Assembly (NCBI GenBank): GCA_036250195.1 | Contig: JAVHZZ010000001.1 | Location: 376,694,707 to 376,758,706 of the forward strand | From: Mixophyes australis | Taxonomy: Eukaryota; Chordata; Amphibia; Anura; Limnodynastidae | Direction: 5' to 3' | Length of the DNA stretch: 64,000 nt | In this document: piece after piece, positions 35,292-47,010 of the stretch | Position numbering within the stretch: the first letter of the stretch is position 1 | Layout of the letters: each line of letters starts with the position of its first letter | Made by a program: the position numbers and the translations under genes | The notes under the pieces: model-generated | Databases searched by the model: none | Told to the model about the DNA's origin: nothing | The model's input: only the letters and a program-made list of their open reading frames with translations

Positions 35292-36451
35292 CGTGTCTCT
35301 CCTGGACTGACCTATATCTGCCATGAGTACTTATATGTTTTCTTCCTTCTGGACAATCAACTGAAATAACAATCACGGCATTAACATATACATGTGAACA
35401 AAAATATAAAATGTTTTTCTATAAGGGTTCCAATTTAAAAATGTGGAAATGCTGTGTTTATTTTGAAGCAACACATGCGGTTACATCCTTGGCAAATAAG
35501 GAGGAAATGCATGGAGGATGTCATAACTGGAAACATACATAAACATATGTGGCTGGAAGGGATGTGACAGGTTAAGGAATCCATAGTTTTCAGATATTGT
35601 GATTAAGTGCAAATTGGTAGAGAAATCCAGCATTTCTAATTACAAAATAGCATGTGAGACTCAATTCAAAATAACCTTTCAACAAAGAATTCTGTATGTG
35701 TACAGTTATTCCAGATGTGCCTCTACATGAAATAAATGCAGTGATTGTTAGCAGATTGATAGCAGAAGCAAATGACTGGAACCAAATTCAGAGACGTTAG
35801 ATGGATATGGCACCTGCAGGCTCCAAGACTGTGTTGACTGCCCAAGGGACCAACACTTTTACATTCAGACCATCTATCACACATCTGTAAAACAAAAACT
35901 TGAAACACCAGTGGCAAGAATGAAAAACATGGTTTTATCATTGCATAAGCTAGATGATTATGTCATAAATTAGAAAAGGTATGGTCAATGCATCAAGAGA
36001 ATTGAAAGTTTCCTTTCACATAGTGCAGGATTCAGACAGTTTAATTTACTATGATGACAGTCTGATTGAAATACTTTGCTTTGCTTATGTTCCTGTTTAC
36101 AAGGCCGTAGTGATGCACCTTAGCAATGTATTCACACAGCCAGTCAGGTAAGTGAAAAGTCCAGTGGCAGACAACTGTGGCCTCAAGTTGAACTACAACC
36201 CCTCTTGTTCTCTATGGCTTGTCAATTATTATTAATGGAGTATAGTTGTAATGTAAGGATTACAACAGCTGGAGAGTCACAGTTTACATGTAAATGGGAT
36301 ACTTATGCATTGTTTAAATCATATGCCTGTCGAATAACTAATTCAAGCCCAATCGTAGTTCCTTTTTAGTGCACAAATAGGATCTGTGAAAACTAGACTG
36401 GACTTTTTCCCATCCTTCACTGCACTATTGGGCAGGTATGTTTAATACAAA
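34034..36451. other. no gene recognised; LTR-like end and (TA)n
   Basis: GGGAGCGTGTTCGTGACA ending at about 34308 resembles the end of a gypsy-type LTR, but no start or 5-bp duplication was found. A TA microsatellite lies at about 35260-35291. The rest is AT-rich and unassigned. Confidence 0.3.
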
Positions 36452-36772
36452 GGGCCTGATTAATTAAGGAAAGTTAAGCAAAAGTTAGTAAGTAAGGCAA
36501 AACCATGTTGCATTGGAGGGGATGTAAATTTAAAATGTGAGGACAGATTTATATTTGGGGTAGGGCATGTCCTAGATCAACTTTAAATTTCAGTGTACAA
36601 ATAAGCTATCAAGTATTTTTGTGCTATATGAAAAAAGCAGATAGTATTTTCCTTATTTGCAAAATAATAAACTAATTTGCACCCCTTGTATTGCAACATG
36701 GTTTTGTCCAGAAAGCTTGAGTAAGAAAACTTACTCAACTTTTTGCTTAACTGTTCTTAATGAATCAGGCCC
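36452..36772. mobile_element. MITE with GGGCCTGATTAATTAA ends
   Basis: Left GGGCCTGATTAATTAAGG and right (opposite strand) GGGCCTGATTCATTAAGAAC are inverted. The 321-bp interior, with CATGTTGCATTGGAGGGGA and TAGGGCATGTCCTAGATCAA, is nearly the same as in 40989-41307. No clear target duplication. Confidence 0.75.
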
Positions 36773-36799
36773 ATAGTCATTTTCCACAGAAGGGGATCT

Positions 36800-36967
36800 G
36801 CTTTATTGACCCCAGTACTAGGTTTAGGGCTATTATAATAAGGTCTCAATTGCGATTGGAAAACCTAGTGAGCTGCGAGCTGAAATCCAGCTAGATATTA
36901 CCGTATTAACGGTAATATTTTTGGAGCGCGGGATTTTCGGCGATCCCGCCGTCAATTGAATATGCCC
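36800..36967. repeat. MITE-like repeat ending CAATTGAATATGCCCC
   Basis: Contains ATTACCGTATTAACGGTAAT, a self-complementary core also seen near 43860 (ATTACCGTAGTAACGGTAA), and ends TCAATTGAATATGCCCC. The left end is uncertain. A reverse-oriented relative starts at 53304 (GGGGGGTATTCAATTG). Confidence 0.4.
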
Positions 36968-37548
36968 CTATGTATAGTGAATGTGGTGCCTATAAGCGAG
37001 TTTCCAATTATAGTGGCTTTCTCTCACTCTAACCAATTAGAGGAAATTCACTCTGATTGGATACTTGCAAACCATAGATGGATTTTGAATGAAGCAAGCT
37101 AGCCACCTGCCTAAGCCCCCTTGGTGGGCCAGATTACTGTAAGCAATTTATATGCTTTGTTTTTTTTTCAACAAATAGAGGGTGTAAGGGGTCCAAATCA
37201 ATAGTTGCCTAGTCACCATGGGGGCTTAAACCGAGGATGTTGCAGTCAGGCACATTTGCTGTTATTTATGGCTTGGCTCATGGCAGATCAGATTGTTTGA
37301 TGTACTACAGATTTTTCCGAATTCTTAGAAGAGCAAAAAAGTTGGCAGTAAGGAAATGGGTGTTTATTTATAATAAAATATTTTTTTACACTGCGTCAGT
37401 AGATTTTTTTTACACTTTTACACTTTTTTTACATCATCATCAGCTCATATCTTTACACCGCAGCTTGGTTAGCCACAATAAAACATAATTTGAGCATGCC
37501 ATTACTGTCATTTAGCTACACTTGCATACCTTTGTTCTGATCTCTAGG
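36968..37548. other. no gene recognised
   Basis: Unassigned sequence before the next hAT insertion. Confidence 0.3.
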
Positions 37549-39584
37549 CAGGGCCTGATTAAGGGTTCTGGCCGCCCTAGGCAAATACGGCCGCAGCGCC
37601 CCCCCCCCCCCCCCCTCTCCTCCGAATATATAGGTGTATAGGAACACTCCTGAATATGAATGTTCAGGTGTATGCTCCAGCATTTAAATTTAGACAGATT
37701 GTGCCATTGTCTCTTACCTGTCCTTGCTCTTCTCTCTTGCAACTTTGTTATCCTCTCGCTGGCTTCTGGAAAGTTGGCGTCCTTTTTTGAAAATGCAAAA
37801 ATATATTATAATGCAAACCCTGAATGATTAGGCCCTTTAGTTAAAACAAAACACTCCATTATGGCCAGCTAAAAGTATCCCATTGGACAGGCATATATAA
37901 GCAATATCTGAATATTTGTTGTCAATCAAATACAAACCTCTACCAGCCCCATCTCACTAATATTTAGTATTCTAGTGATTGCTGAGACCACCCATGTGAC
38001 CACCACACAATCATGAGATTCTGCCCCCCCAAAGCTGCTCTATTTTTTAAGTACCCCCTGCAGCCATTTTCCTTAACCACAACCCCCCCCCCACAGCCAT
38101 TTTCCTTAACCCCTGCTGCAGCCATTTTCTTTACCTCCCACCCTGCATCCATCCCCCTTGCAGCTATTTTCCTTACCTCCACTCTGCTAGCTAGCTATCC
38201 CCAGGCCCGGCGCTCCCATTAGGCAAGGTTAGGCACTTGCCTAGGGCGCCTGGAGGGCGCCCTCCAGAATGAAAATTACTTTAAAACTGTGCAGCGACCG
38301 CTGACCATACCTGTCACAGCCGCCGCACAGCATTCAGATGCACGGGGGAGGGGTGAAGAGGCTATTGCTCACCACCGCCGCCTCTCTGCTCCGTCTCCTC
38401 CCCTCCGCTCACTAGTGTCAGTGAGTGGAGGGGAGGAGACGGAGCAGAGAGGCAGCGGTGGTGAGGTAAGGAAAGACGGGGTGAGGAGGGAGGAGGGCGC
38501 CGATTTTTGCGGGGGGGGCGCCGATTTTTTCAAAATGCCTAGGGCGCCATGGACCCTAGCACCGGCCCTGGCTATCCCCCCCCCCCGTCACATCAAAACT
38601 CCCCCAGTCACATATATCAGCCCCCCTCCTCTGCCCTCCTTCATACATATCAACCTCTCTACCTCCCTTTAGATTTTCATGGCAGCCCCCCTCCCACCCT
38701 ATAGATTTGTATGACAGTCCCCCTCTCCCTCCCTATACATATGCATGACAGTCCCCCCTCTCCCTCCCTATAGATATGCAGGGTAGTCCCCCCCTCCCTA
38801 TAGATATGCAGGGTAGTTACCCCCCCCTCTCTATAGATATGCAGTGTAGTTCCCCCCTCCCTACAGATATGCAGGGTAGTTCCCCCCTCCCTATAGATAT
38901 GCAGGGTAGTTCCCCCCCCTTCCTATAGATATGCAGGGCAGTTCCCCCTCCCTATATATATGCAGGGCAGTTCTCCCCCTCCCTATAGATATGCAGGGCA
39001 GTTCCCCCCCTCCCTATAGATATGCAGGGCAGTTCCCCCCTCCCTATAGATATGCAGGGCAGTTCCCCCCCCTCCCTATAGATATGCAGGGCAGTTTCCC
39101 CCCTCCCTATAGATATGCAGGGCAGTTCCCCCCCTCCCTATAGATATACAGGGCAGTTCCCCCCCCCCTCCCTATAGATATGAAGGGCAGTTCCCCCCCC
39201 TCCCTATAGATATGCAGGGCAGTTCCCCCCCCTCCCTATAGATATGCAGGGCAGTTCCCCCCTTCACTTACCTGTAGTTGTGCCAGCGTCGCTCCTCTCC
39301 TCAGATCAGCAGATAGGAAGTGAAGACGTCCTGCTTCCTGTCTGCTGCACACCAACAGGCAGCCTGGCGATTGGCTGTGTGTTGCTAACCACTGACCACC
39401 AATGCTTTTGATCGTCGAGTCCTCCACCCCCCCGCGGCGACCCCCCCTCCCCCACCCCGAAAAAAAATATGAATGAAGAAAAAAAAAATGTAAAAAAAAT
39501 AAATAAATACCCACAGTGCCGCGCCCCCCGGGACCCAGCGCCCCAGGCTGCAGCCTGGTCAGCCTAGTGGTTGATCAGGCCCTG
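37549..39584. mobile_element. non-autonomous hAT-like element with 32-bp minisatellite
   Basis: Left CAGGGCCTGATTAAGGG and right (opposite strand) CAGGGCCTGATCAACC, with perfect 8-bp duplication tctctagg (37541-37548, 39585-39592). At about 38740-39262 lies a minisatellite of about 32 bp (CCCTCCCTATAGATATGCAG plus GGCAGTTCCCC). It is followed by CACTTACCTG at about 39266 (a splice donor on the minus strand) and a short hairpin near 39310-39350. A second element is nested at 38202-38570. Confidence 0.9.
38202..38570. mobile_element. nested short hAT-like element
   Basis: Left CAGGCCCGGCGCTCCC, right (opposite strand) CAGGGCCGGTGCTAGGG, with perfect duplication gctatccc (38194-38201, 38571-38578). 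At 369 bp it has a strong internal hairpin at 38383-38452 (TCTCTGCTCCGTCTCCTCCC and complement), then GAGGTAAGG, then a G run. It must have arrived after the host element. Confidence 0.9.
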
Positions 39585-39659
39585 TCTCTAGGCATAGGAA
39601 GCTTTGAGTGCAACTTACGCTGTACTGTAAATTCTTTGTTTTTTTACATCCAACTCTAA

Positions 39660-39834
39660 GGGCTAGATTTACTAAGCTGTGGGTTTGCAAAAGTGGGGAT
39701 GTTGCCTATAGCAACCAATCAGATTCTAGCATTCATTTATTTAGTGCTTTCTACAAAATGACAGCTAGAATCTGATTGGTTGCTATAGGCAACATCCCCA
39801 CTTTTGCAAACCCACAGCTTAGTAAATCTAGCCC
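39660..39834. mobile_element. palindromic Harbinger-type MITE
   Basis: Arms of about 70 bp run from GGGCTAGATTTACTAAGCTG inwards to CAATCAGATTCTAGC, with an exact-looking complementary arm at the right, around a loop of about 35 bp. It is flanked by TAA on both sides (39657-39659, 39835-39837), the 3-bp duplication expected of PIF/Harbinger elements. Confidence 0.85.
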
Positions 39835-40988
39835 TAAGTCAGGCCCTCAATATCTATCTTAAAGAAAAACTACTTCTTAAAACTGTTGGCATAAAAATGT
39901 TAATTTAATATAACTTATATATACAGAAAGACTAAAATAATAATAAATAAAAATTAATATTAATATACATTATAATCACCTGTTCTCAATTTTATGAATT
40001 TGTTCTTTTTCTTTACTTTTGTTCTTTAAATACTGACAAATGTTTTTTGTCTTCTGTTGTTCGTTTGAAAATGTCTTTTAGTTGTTTCAATTAAAATCTT
40101 GGACTGACAAAAGGTCATCACTGGCAGAGACCACTCTAGACTTCTTCATATGTTAGGATAGTGTCCAGTTTAAATTCTCTATTTCACTGTGTACATCCAT
40201 TAAGGAAGCAAGTTATTTCTCTATTCCTGGCAGAGATTAAAAAGGCTCAGTGCAGTACACTACGTGGCAGCTGTATTGGGCCCCCCAAACAGAAAAAAGA
40301 AGAGTCTGTAATTCATTTTTTAAAAAACAGTTACAACCAAGCTTGAGAATAGCTCATCATTGCCACATGGATTTATAATTATTATGAGGTCACTCACATC
40401 TATGTATATTAATGATGGCAAAATGTACTAGTATCCCAATTTACATGAGTCAATGTTTTATTAAGTCATTGAAGCCACTTTTTGCCAAGGAGTTTTGGAT
40501 TCACTTTGTCATTCAGACTGCACACAATTAAGGTTTAGCTTAAAGCCTCAAGAATCTTATGTTTACAAGTGGATAGTCTATAAAAAAAGAAAACAGTGAT
40601 TTCAGTCTGAATAGTATGTCCACTGTTTTTTTCCTGTTGTTTTGTTTAATTTATACAAACCCTTCTTCCAAAAATATAAAAGCTCAACTACTTTCACCAG
40701 TTTAAGTGTGGATGATGTTCCTGACTGTAACGGCAAAGCAAAACAGTCCTCATATTGCAAGGATATCATTCCTTATTTGATCAATGATAAAGTATTTGTT
40801 TATGACTTACATCACAACATAGTGCCTGATGCAGAGTTGGGAGCAAAGCAAAAAAGGAGCAAATTTGCACCCTGGCAAAACCATGTTGCAGGATAATTTC
40901 AGGTCATGCCACTTCAAGGGCTCTTAAAACTTGGCTTAAGTGCCTGGAAAATATCAACTGCCCAATCCCTAAGACTTTTGAATTCACA
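39835..40988. other. no gene recognised; MITE fragment at 40818-40892
   Basis: AT-rich sequence. At 40818-40892, GTGCCTGATGCAGAGTTGGG with AGGAGCAAATTTGCACC matches the inverted right end of the MITE at 40989-41307, so an older fragment of the family sits just beside it. Confidence 0.45.
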
Positions 40989-41307
40989 GGGCCTGAGTCA
41001 TTAAGGAGAGCTAAACAAAAACAAGAGTAACTTTGCACCTTGACAAAACCATGTTGCATTGGAGGGGACAGTAAATTTAAAATGTGGGAACAGATTTATA
41101 TTTAGGATAGGGCATGTCGTAGATCAATTTAAATTAAGTGTAAAAATAAATCTATCAAGTATTTGTGTACTACATGAAAAAGCAGCCAGTATTGTCCTTG
41201 CGTGCAAAAAATAAATTAATTTACAACCCTTGTATTGTAACATGGTTTGTTCAGCAGCAAATTTGCTCCTTTTTTTTTAACTTTGCTCCTAACTCGGAAT
41301 CAGGCCC
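40989..41307. mobile_element. MITE with GGGCCTGA ends, second copy
   Basis: Left GGGCCTGAGTCATTAAGG and right (opposite strand) GGGCCTGATTCCGAGTTAGG. The interior matches 36452-36772 (CATGTTGCATTGGAGGGGA). Length 319 bp. Confidence 0.75.
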
Positions 41308-42135
41308 ATAATGTTTAAATGTGTTACCTTTTTCAAGTACACAAAACTACATGTTCACTGTCAATATAGCAGAAGGATTGTAGAAGGTAAAATATGCAGT
41401 CATTCAAACGTTGCTCATGCAAAGCTTGTCAGTATGTGAAAGGTTGCAGACATTTGTTACTTCTCAGTTATGAATGCTGTTACCAGCAAAATTGCTGATA
41501 TGTCTTTTGCAGTATTGAAATGTGTTGCGTAATGACAGTATGCCAGAAACCAATGATGATAGTGTGTATGGTGTGTGTGCTGTCACCTGTTGAGAATCAC
41601 AAGTATGGTGTATATTTCTTACAAACACAATAAACTTTCCAGCCATCATTCTATATTGTACTTTTAATCAGTAACCATTAATTTCCCTCCAGGACTTCAA
41701 TAGCTGCCTCTCATTGGGAGCCTATAAATAGTTATACCATGTTAATAATTTACAAAAGTGTTGTTCATACCCCTGTCTACAGTTCTGTCCTATGAAACTC
41801 ACTTACACTTTTTCAACAATTTGTAATGGTGTACTATAATATGTGCATTTTCTTCAATCCTGATAAAGCAGGCTTTCCAATTATACTGTAATCAATAAAT
41901 GCAATATATTTTGGACTGAGAAGAATGAAAAAACACTACTGAGATTATCAGTGTCAGTGTAAGACATGTTGGTTTCTTAATGAAAATTTCCATAAGATTA
42001 CAATCTACATCTCCCTATTGTGTATTTAGGAATTGATCTGACCAAGTTTGTAAAGGAACTGGGTTTTTGAGAAAAACTGGAATTAGTGGAAAATCTATCC
42101 AACGAACCATTTAGGGAAATCTCTACCATTTCTAT
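41308..42135. other. no gene recognised
   Basis: AT-rich unassigned sequence with no repeat termini. Confidence 0.35.
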
Positions 42136-42140
42136 CCCAG

Positions 42141-43113
42141 TGTAACGCTTCGGTCCCACAAGTAGTACCTGTCCCGTTACCCACATTTCATTTATCTGGA
42201 AACTGCCATGTTCCAGCATCAGACTAACTTCATTCATTCATTCAGCTATATTCAGATCTGTGCAGGTGCAAGCCTATTGCACTTCAGGACCTCCTCCCTC
42301 TTTTTCCTTGGCTAAGCACTTCTGGAGCACTATTTAAACCTCCTGGATTCACTTGTCTGATGCCTGTTCTTCAAGCTCACTTCCTGTAGCTTGTGGTTCT
42401 GGTTCCTGTTCTCCTCATGGTTTGCCTGTGTTCCAGTCTGCTCTCAGTCTCCTGCTGTGTTGAACTATTGCTGCTCCAGCACTGCTACTACCATCTCCAG
42501 TGTACTTCATCGTGACAGCTCCAGTTCTCTCATCGCTATCACTCAGAGCCGCTGCTACTATTGTGACTCATCAGCTGTTACTACGAGTTACCTTCACCAC
42601 GTCAGTTTACTCTCAGTCTCCTGCTGTACTGAACTATTGCTGCTCTAGTACTTCTATACCATCTCTGTACTTCATCGTGACAGCTCCAGTTCTCTAACCG
42701 CTATCACTGTGAGCCGCAACTGCCTTGGTGACTCATTGGCTGCTCTCCCTCAGCTACCTCTGCTTTCCCGTGTGTGCTCAGCATACTCCAGTGCTGTACT
42801 CCCGCTGTTCCAGTATCTCTACCAATCACCATTGGATACACCATTGTGCCTCTGCTTTTCCTCGTTGTACCACAGGACATCTATTCTCCTTGTGCCTCAT
42901 TTGTTTCTACCCGTGTTACCTGGCTCCTCCACACCGTTCTGCTGTTCACCTACTCACAGGACCGCGACCTGCAGGTTTGGTGCCGCTAAATCCATACCTC
43001 CTTTCGGGGGTTCCTGGTGAAAACCACCTGCCTGTTAGACTCCGCACCTGTGGGTGGGCTAAGCCATGTCTAGCAGAGCATAGGGATCAATTTCACATAA
43101 GCCAACCTTGACA
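42141..43113 (+). mobile_element. solo LTR, Ty3/gypsy type, 973 bp
   Basis: It starts TGTAACGCTTCGG and ends CCAACCTTGACA, with identical 5-bp duplications cccag (42136-42140, 43114-43118). TATTTAAA at 42331 is a likely TATA box. A roughly 170-bp part (CAGTCTGCTCTCAGTCTCCTG and following) is imperfectly duplicated around 42435-42700. No internal region is present, as after LTR-LTR recombination. Open frames across it are incidental. Confidence 0.85.
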
Positions 43114-43158
43114 CCCAGACTGTGGATGATGTCAGTAGATGAGGGGCTGTCATTCGGC

Positions 43159-44950
43159 CAGAGCCGTAACTAGGAATTTTAGTGCCCTGGGCGAGGAAGA
43201 GCACTGGCGCCCCCCCCCCCCCCTCCCCACACACACACACTTACCTTGGTAGTTGTAGGTGGTCTCTCCCAGCCGTGACGAAAGCTCAGCATTGTGCCCT
43301 GGGAGGTCACAGTGCTCTAGTTACAAACCCAATTTGTATAATAAATAAAAACAAAACAAGAAAAACACAAACAACTTTCTAACAACAAATAATGTTAGCA
43401 ATCACAAAACAAGCCTGCACAACCAGCGGCTCATCTCTGTGATGATAGTTCCACAAGTGAATTATGTGGCTGGCTGGATACAGTGTTAACTATGGTTCTC
43501 CAGCTTTTGTCGAACGACAGATTCCAGCTTGCCCTCTGGTAGGGCATGCTGTGCTTTTTAGTTCCACAACACTGAAGAGCCAGAGGCACCGATAAAAGTA
43601 ATTGACTGAAAGCCTACTTACCTTGAAGCTGGTATTCTGTCCTGTCTGCTTCTCCTCTGTAGCTTCTCCGGAACAGTGCAGGGGAGTGTAGTCCATTCAT
43701 ATGGGATGCTTTTATCGCTATACAAAGTAAATATGCTATGTAAATTCATTTAGCCACCATGTTGTTCAGAACATTGCGGCTGCAGAATTTTTACAAGAAA
43801 TATCTGCTGATTTTTCTCACGCCCCCATTGAGGTGTAAGGAAAAGTCAGCTGAGAAATTACCGTAGTAACGGTAAAAATGCACAGCCGCGATGTTCCTCA
43901 GAACATAGCAAGTAATTGAATCTGCCACATAATGTACAAAAAAATGATTATAATAAGAAGATTGTGCCTACCTGCCATACTCAAGTTTGTCCGCAGCTCT
44001 TCCAATCGGCAGCCACCAGGACTCCATAAACATCAGCAGAAGAGGAGGAAGAAGGTAAGAGGGGAGAAGAAGGGGTAGCTGTGAGGGGCACAGAGAAAAA
44101 GTGGGTGTTGGGGCAAATGGTAGAAGGTGAGGAGATGGATAAAACAAAGGGTGGGCAAAGAAACACAAGGAGAGACAGAGTTGCACAAAATTAAACACAG
44201 ACAAAAAGTGGGGGTAAGAGATGCACAGACAGATAAGAGAGATGCACAGACACACATACAAAACTGCAGACAGAGAGGAAAACACAACAGGGGACACAGA
44301 GTTCAACAAAATTAAAGACAGTTACAAAGTGGGGTAAGAAAGAGAAAGACAGTCACAGAAGACAGAGATGCACAGACATACAAGGGGGGAGCAGAGCAAC
44401 ACATAATAGCAGATAGAGGAAAACACAACAGGGGAGAAGAGACAGGGCTGGGGGACACACAAAGTTAAAGACAGTCACAAAGTGGGGTAAGAAAGAGACA
44501 GATACAAAGATACACAGACACAGAAAGGGGGAAAGCAGAGCCACACATACAAAATAGCAGGAAGAGACAAGGGGTGAAAGATAGAGACAGGCAGACAGAA
44601 ACACTGTGGGAAGTGAGGGGGGAGGGGTGGATACTTACCGACAGCAGACAGCAGGGGAATCTTTGCTGGTATCATGTGACCAGGAGCAGAGAGGTCAGGG
44701 GGTGAGCCTGTGCAGTGTGCACATGAAGAGGCCACGCCTCCTGTATAATCAGAGTGGTCGCATGCTGCCTCTATACTGGGACAGGCAGCATGCGGCCAAA
44801 TGTATAGCGATACGGGGAGAGAGAGGGGGGGGGGTGGGGGCAATTTTGCTAGGGGACATATCTAGCATCACAGTAAGTGTGGCCGTGGCGCCCCCTTGGC
44901 TTTGCGCCCTGGGCGGTCGCACCGGCCGCACACCCCTCGTTACGGCTCTG
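43159..44950. mobile_element. non-autonomous hAT-like element (CAGAGCCGTAAC termini)
   Basis: Left CAGAGCCGTAACTAGG, right (opposite strand) CAGAGCCGTAACGAGG, with perfect duplication cattcggc (43151-43158, 44951-44958). The order inside is a C run and CACTTACCTTGG near 43238, a MITE-like palindrome near 43765-43925, an array of about 130-bp units at 44060-44610 (AAAGTGGGGTAAGAAAGAGA, CAGACACA), ATACTTACCG at 44631 and a hairpin at 44760-44793. No transposase. Confidence 0.9.
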
Positions 44951-45299
44951 CATTCGGCAATACATTTGAATCCACTGTGCTGCTTAAGGTTGGTAGTGGC
45001 TTAAATGATGAGTAGACTCTAATGGATAGCCCAGTTTTTACCATGCCCCCCTGCAAGGAGCTGATGGACAAAGTGAGGCACACACAGGTCACGGCCCTCG
45101 GGAAAGACCTGCTAAGCAGTTGCTGACAGAAGAAGGGCCTTGAAAAACAATAACAGGCTAAAACAAGGTTTTATACAAGGAAAGACCAGATTGACATAAA
45201 TGAGCCGAGATTCAGTGCTATAGGCAGGCAGGGATGGTCAGTAAGCTAGGCAAATTAGTAACAGGAGATCAGATAAGCAGTAATGGAAAGGACAGTTGC

Positions 45300-46020
45300 T
45301 GTCAGCGCTTATCCTTAACACTGCATAGTTGTGTGTATCTAGCAAAATGAAAACATGAGGTATTCATATTTTGATCAATATATTTAAGCCTCCATCCCAG
45401 CGTCAAGGGCATCTCAAAATTTGCAGGTCCTACACTGACCTATATGCTTTAAACACCATTAAAATGCAATCAAAATCAGATGCACTCATCTCCCAGGTAT
45501 AGGGGCTTACATCTAGCAAGGGCTGGCTTGTGAGTCACATCCAAATGTGCCTTAAATAGGCTTGATGGACAGTGGCTATGACAACATAAGGCAATATTTT
45601 GAGACAAAACCCAGAGAAAAAATAAAGCATGCACTCGGTATATCCCATATTATAAATGGTACCAGCTGCGGAGCAGGAAGCCCATGTTTGGTATATCCCT
45701 TATTTTATATGGTACCTGCTGAGTGACAATATAAATGTCCATATATGTATACAAAACAAAAAGAAAGTTGTTCCCAGTGCTTATCCTTAACACTGCATAA
45801 TTGTGTGTATCTAGCAATATGAACACATGAGATATTAGTTCATATTTTCATCAAAACATTTAAGCCTGCATCCCAGCATCAAGGGCACCTCATTATATGC
45901 AGGTCCTACACTGGACTGGTTCTACTTCTATGCTTTAAACACCATTAAAATGCAGTTAAAATCAGATGCACTCACCTTCCAGGTATAGGGGCTTACATAT
46001 AGCAAATGTGCCTTAAATAG
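45300..46020. repeat. direct duplication of about 240 bp, 475 bp apart
   Basis: The text GCTTATCCTTAACACTGCAT through ACACCATTAAAATGCA and CAGGTATAGGGGCTTACAT occurs at about 45307-45530 and again at about 45777-46010 with about 90% similarity. Between them, GGTATATCCC and ATGGTACC phrases also recur, so the area is an older tandem duplication. Confidence 0.75.
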
Positions 46021-47002
46021 TTAAAAAGTTCCTCATGAAAAGGACCTTAGCAGCAATATAAATCTGTTGGTCAGACACAGTGTTGTGCCTTGAATGTACT
46101 TTTGGACCTAGCCCCTGCTGATGTCAGTAGGCACAAACCCTAAGGATGCTAAGTTCACAGATACAAGGACAGCAGAGGCCCATGTGTGTGAGTGATCAGG
46201 ATGAGAGCACAAGGATGCTGTGAGCAACAGGACTTTGGGCACTTCACTGGGGATGGTAGTGATAATATGTAGGAAATACTGAAACAAATGACATACTTGT
46301 AACAGCCAAAATCTGTATTGCTAATCAATGGTAATGTAAACCAGTTCCCACAAGCAGTTTCCGGAATTAATAATATGTTGATTAGTAAGAACTTACATAT
46401 GTAGTTAGACATGTGTACAGATCTTTTTGTAACATCTGCAATTCAAATCCTTATGAATTCATGTCAAAATACATATTAAATACTTACCCAGTGTCAGACT
46501 GGGTCATGAAGAACCCATCCGGTAAATCAATGGTAGGGAACCATATAATCGTATACAACGCTCTAGAGGGCACAGACAGTGGTGGAGGGTGAGACTAGTT
46601 ATTAAAAATAGAATTTAAATGAAAAGTATACTGAGATTACACCAGGACATAACCCTGGTGAGTGGAGGCACAGTGTTAGTGCATACATTTATGCCCTGCT
46701 CCTCCTTTTTTTCTATTGTACTAAATATAGCACTTTGTATATGTCTGGAAGAAAACTGCTACATTGAAGAAAAAAATCTTATTAAATTGATGCTCCACCA
46801 AATCAGCTTCTGTTTTGCTTATGAGCTACATTCCTCCCAAACTCTGCTCCCCTCTTCAAACTCACACAGGCATATTATGCAAACTCCTTTCCAGTCATGT
46901 TAAGTAGTTTCCTTCCAATGCCCAGACATATTATATTTATTATTCCTCAATGCCAGGGCATTAATTAGCCACATTATAGTCCCAGTGTGAAGCTTTAAGA
47001 CC
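46021..47002. other. no gene recognised
   Basis: Unassigned sequence; short frames at 46155-46412 and 46619-46903 resemble no family. Confidence 0.35.
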
Positions 47003-47010
47003 CATCCACC

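Noticed and set aside
38740..39262. Regular array that could be mistaken for CRISPR
   Set aside because: Units are contiguous with no unique spacers, the host is vertebrate, and it is a minisatellite.
42391..43111. Several frames of 65-128 residues
   Set aside because: They lie in a solo LTR and follow its Ser/Leu-rich CT-biased composition.
43968..44843. Leu/Cys/Ser-rich minus-strand frames resembling membrane proteins
   Set aside because: They are complements of a purine-rich tandem array in the 43159 element; the apparent hydrophobicity is compositional.
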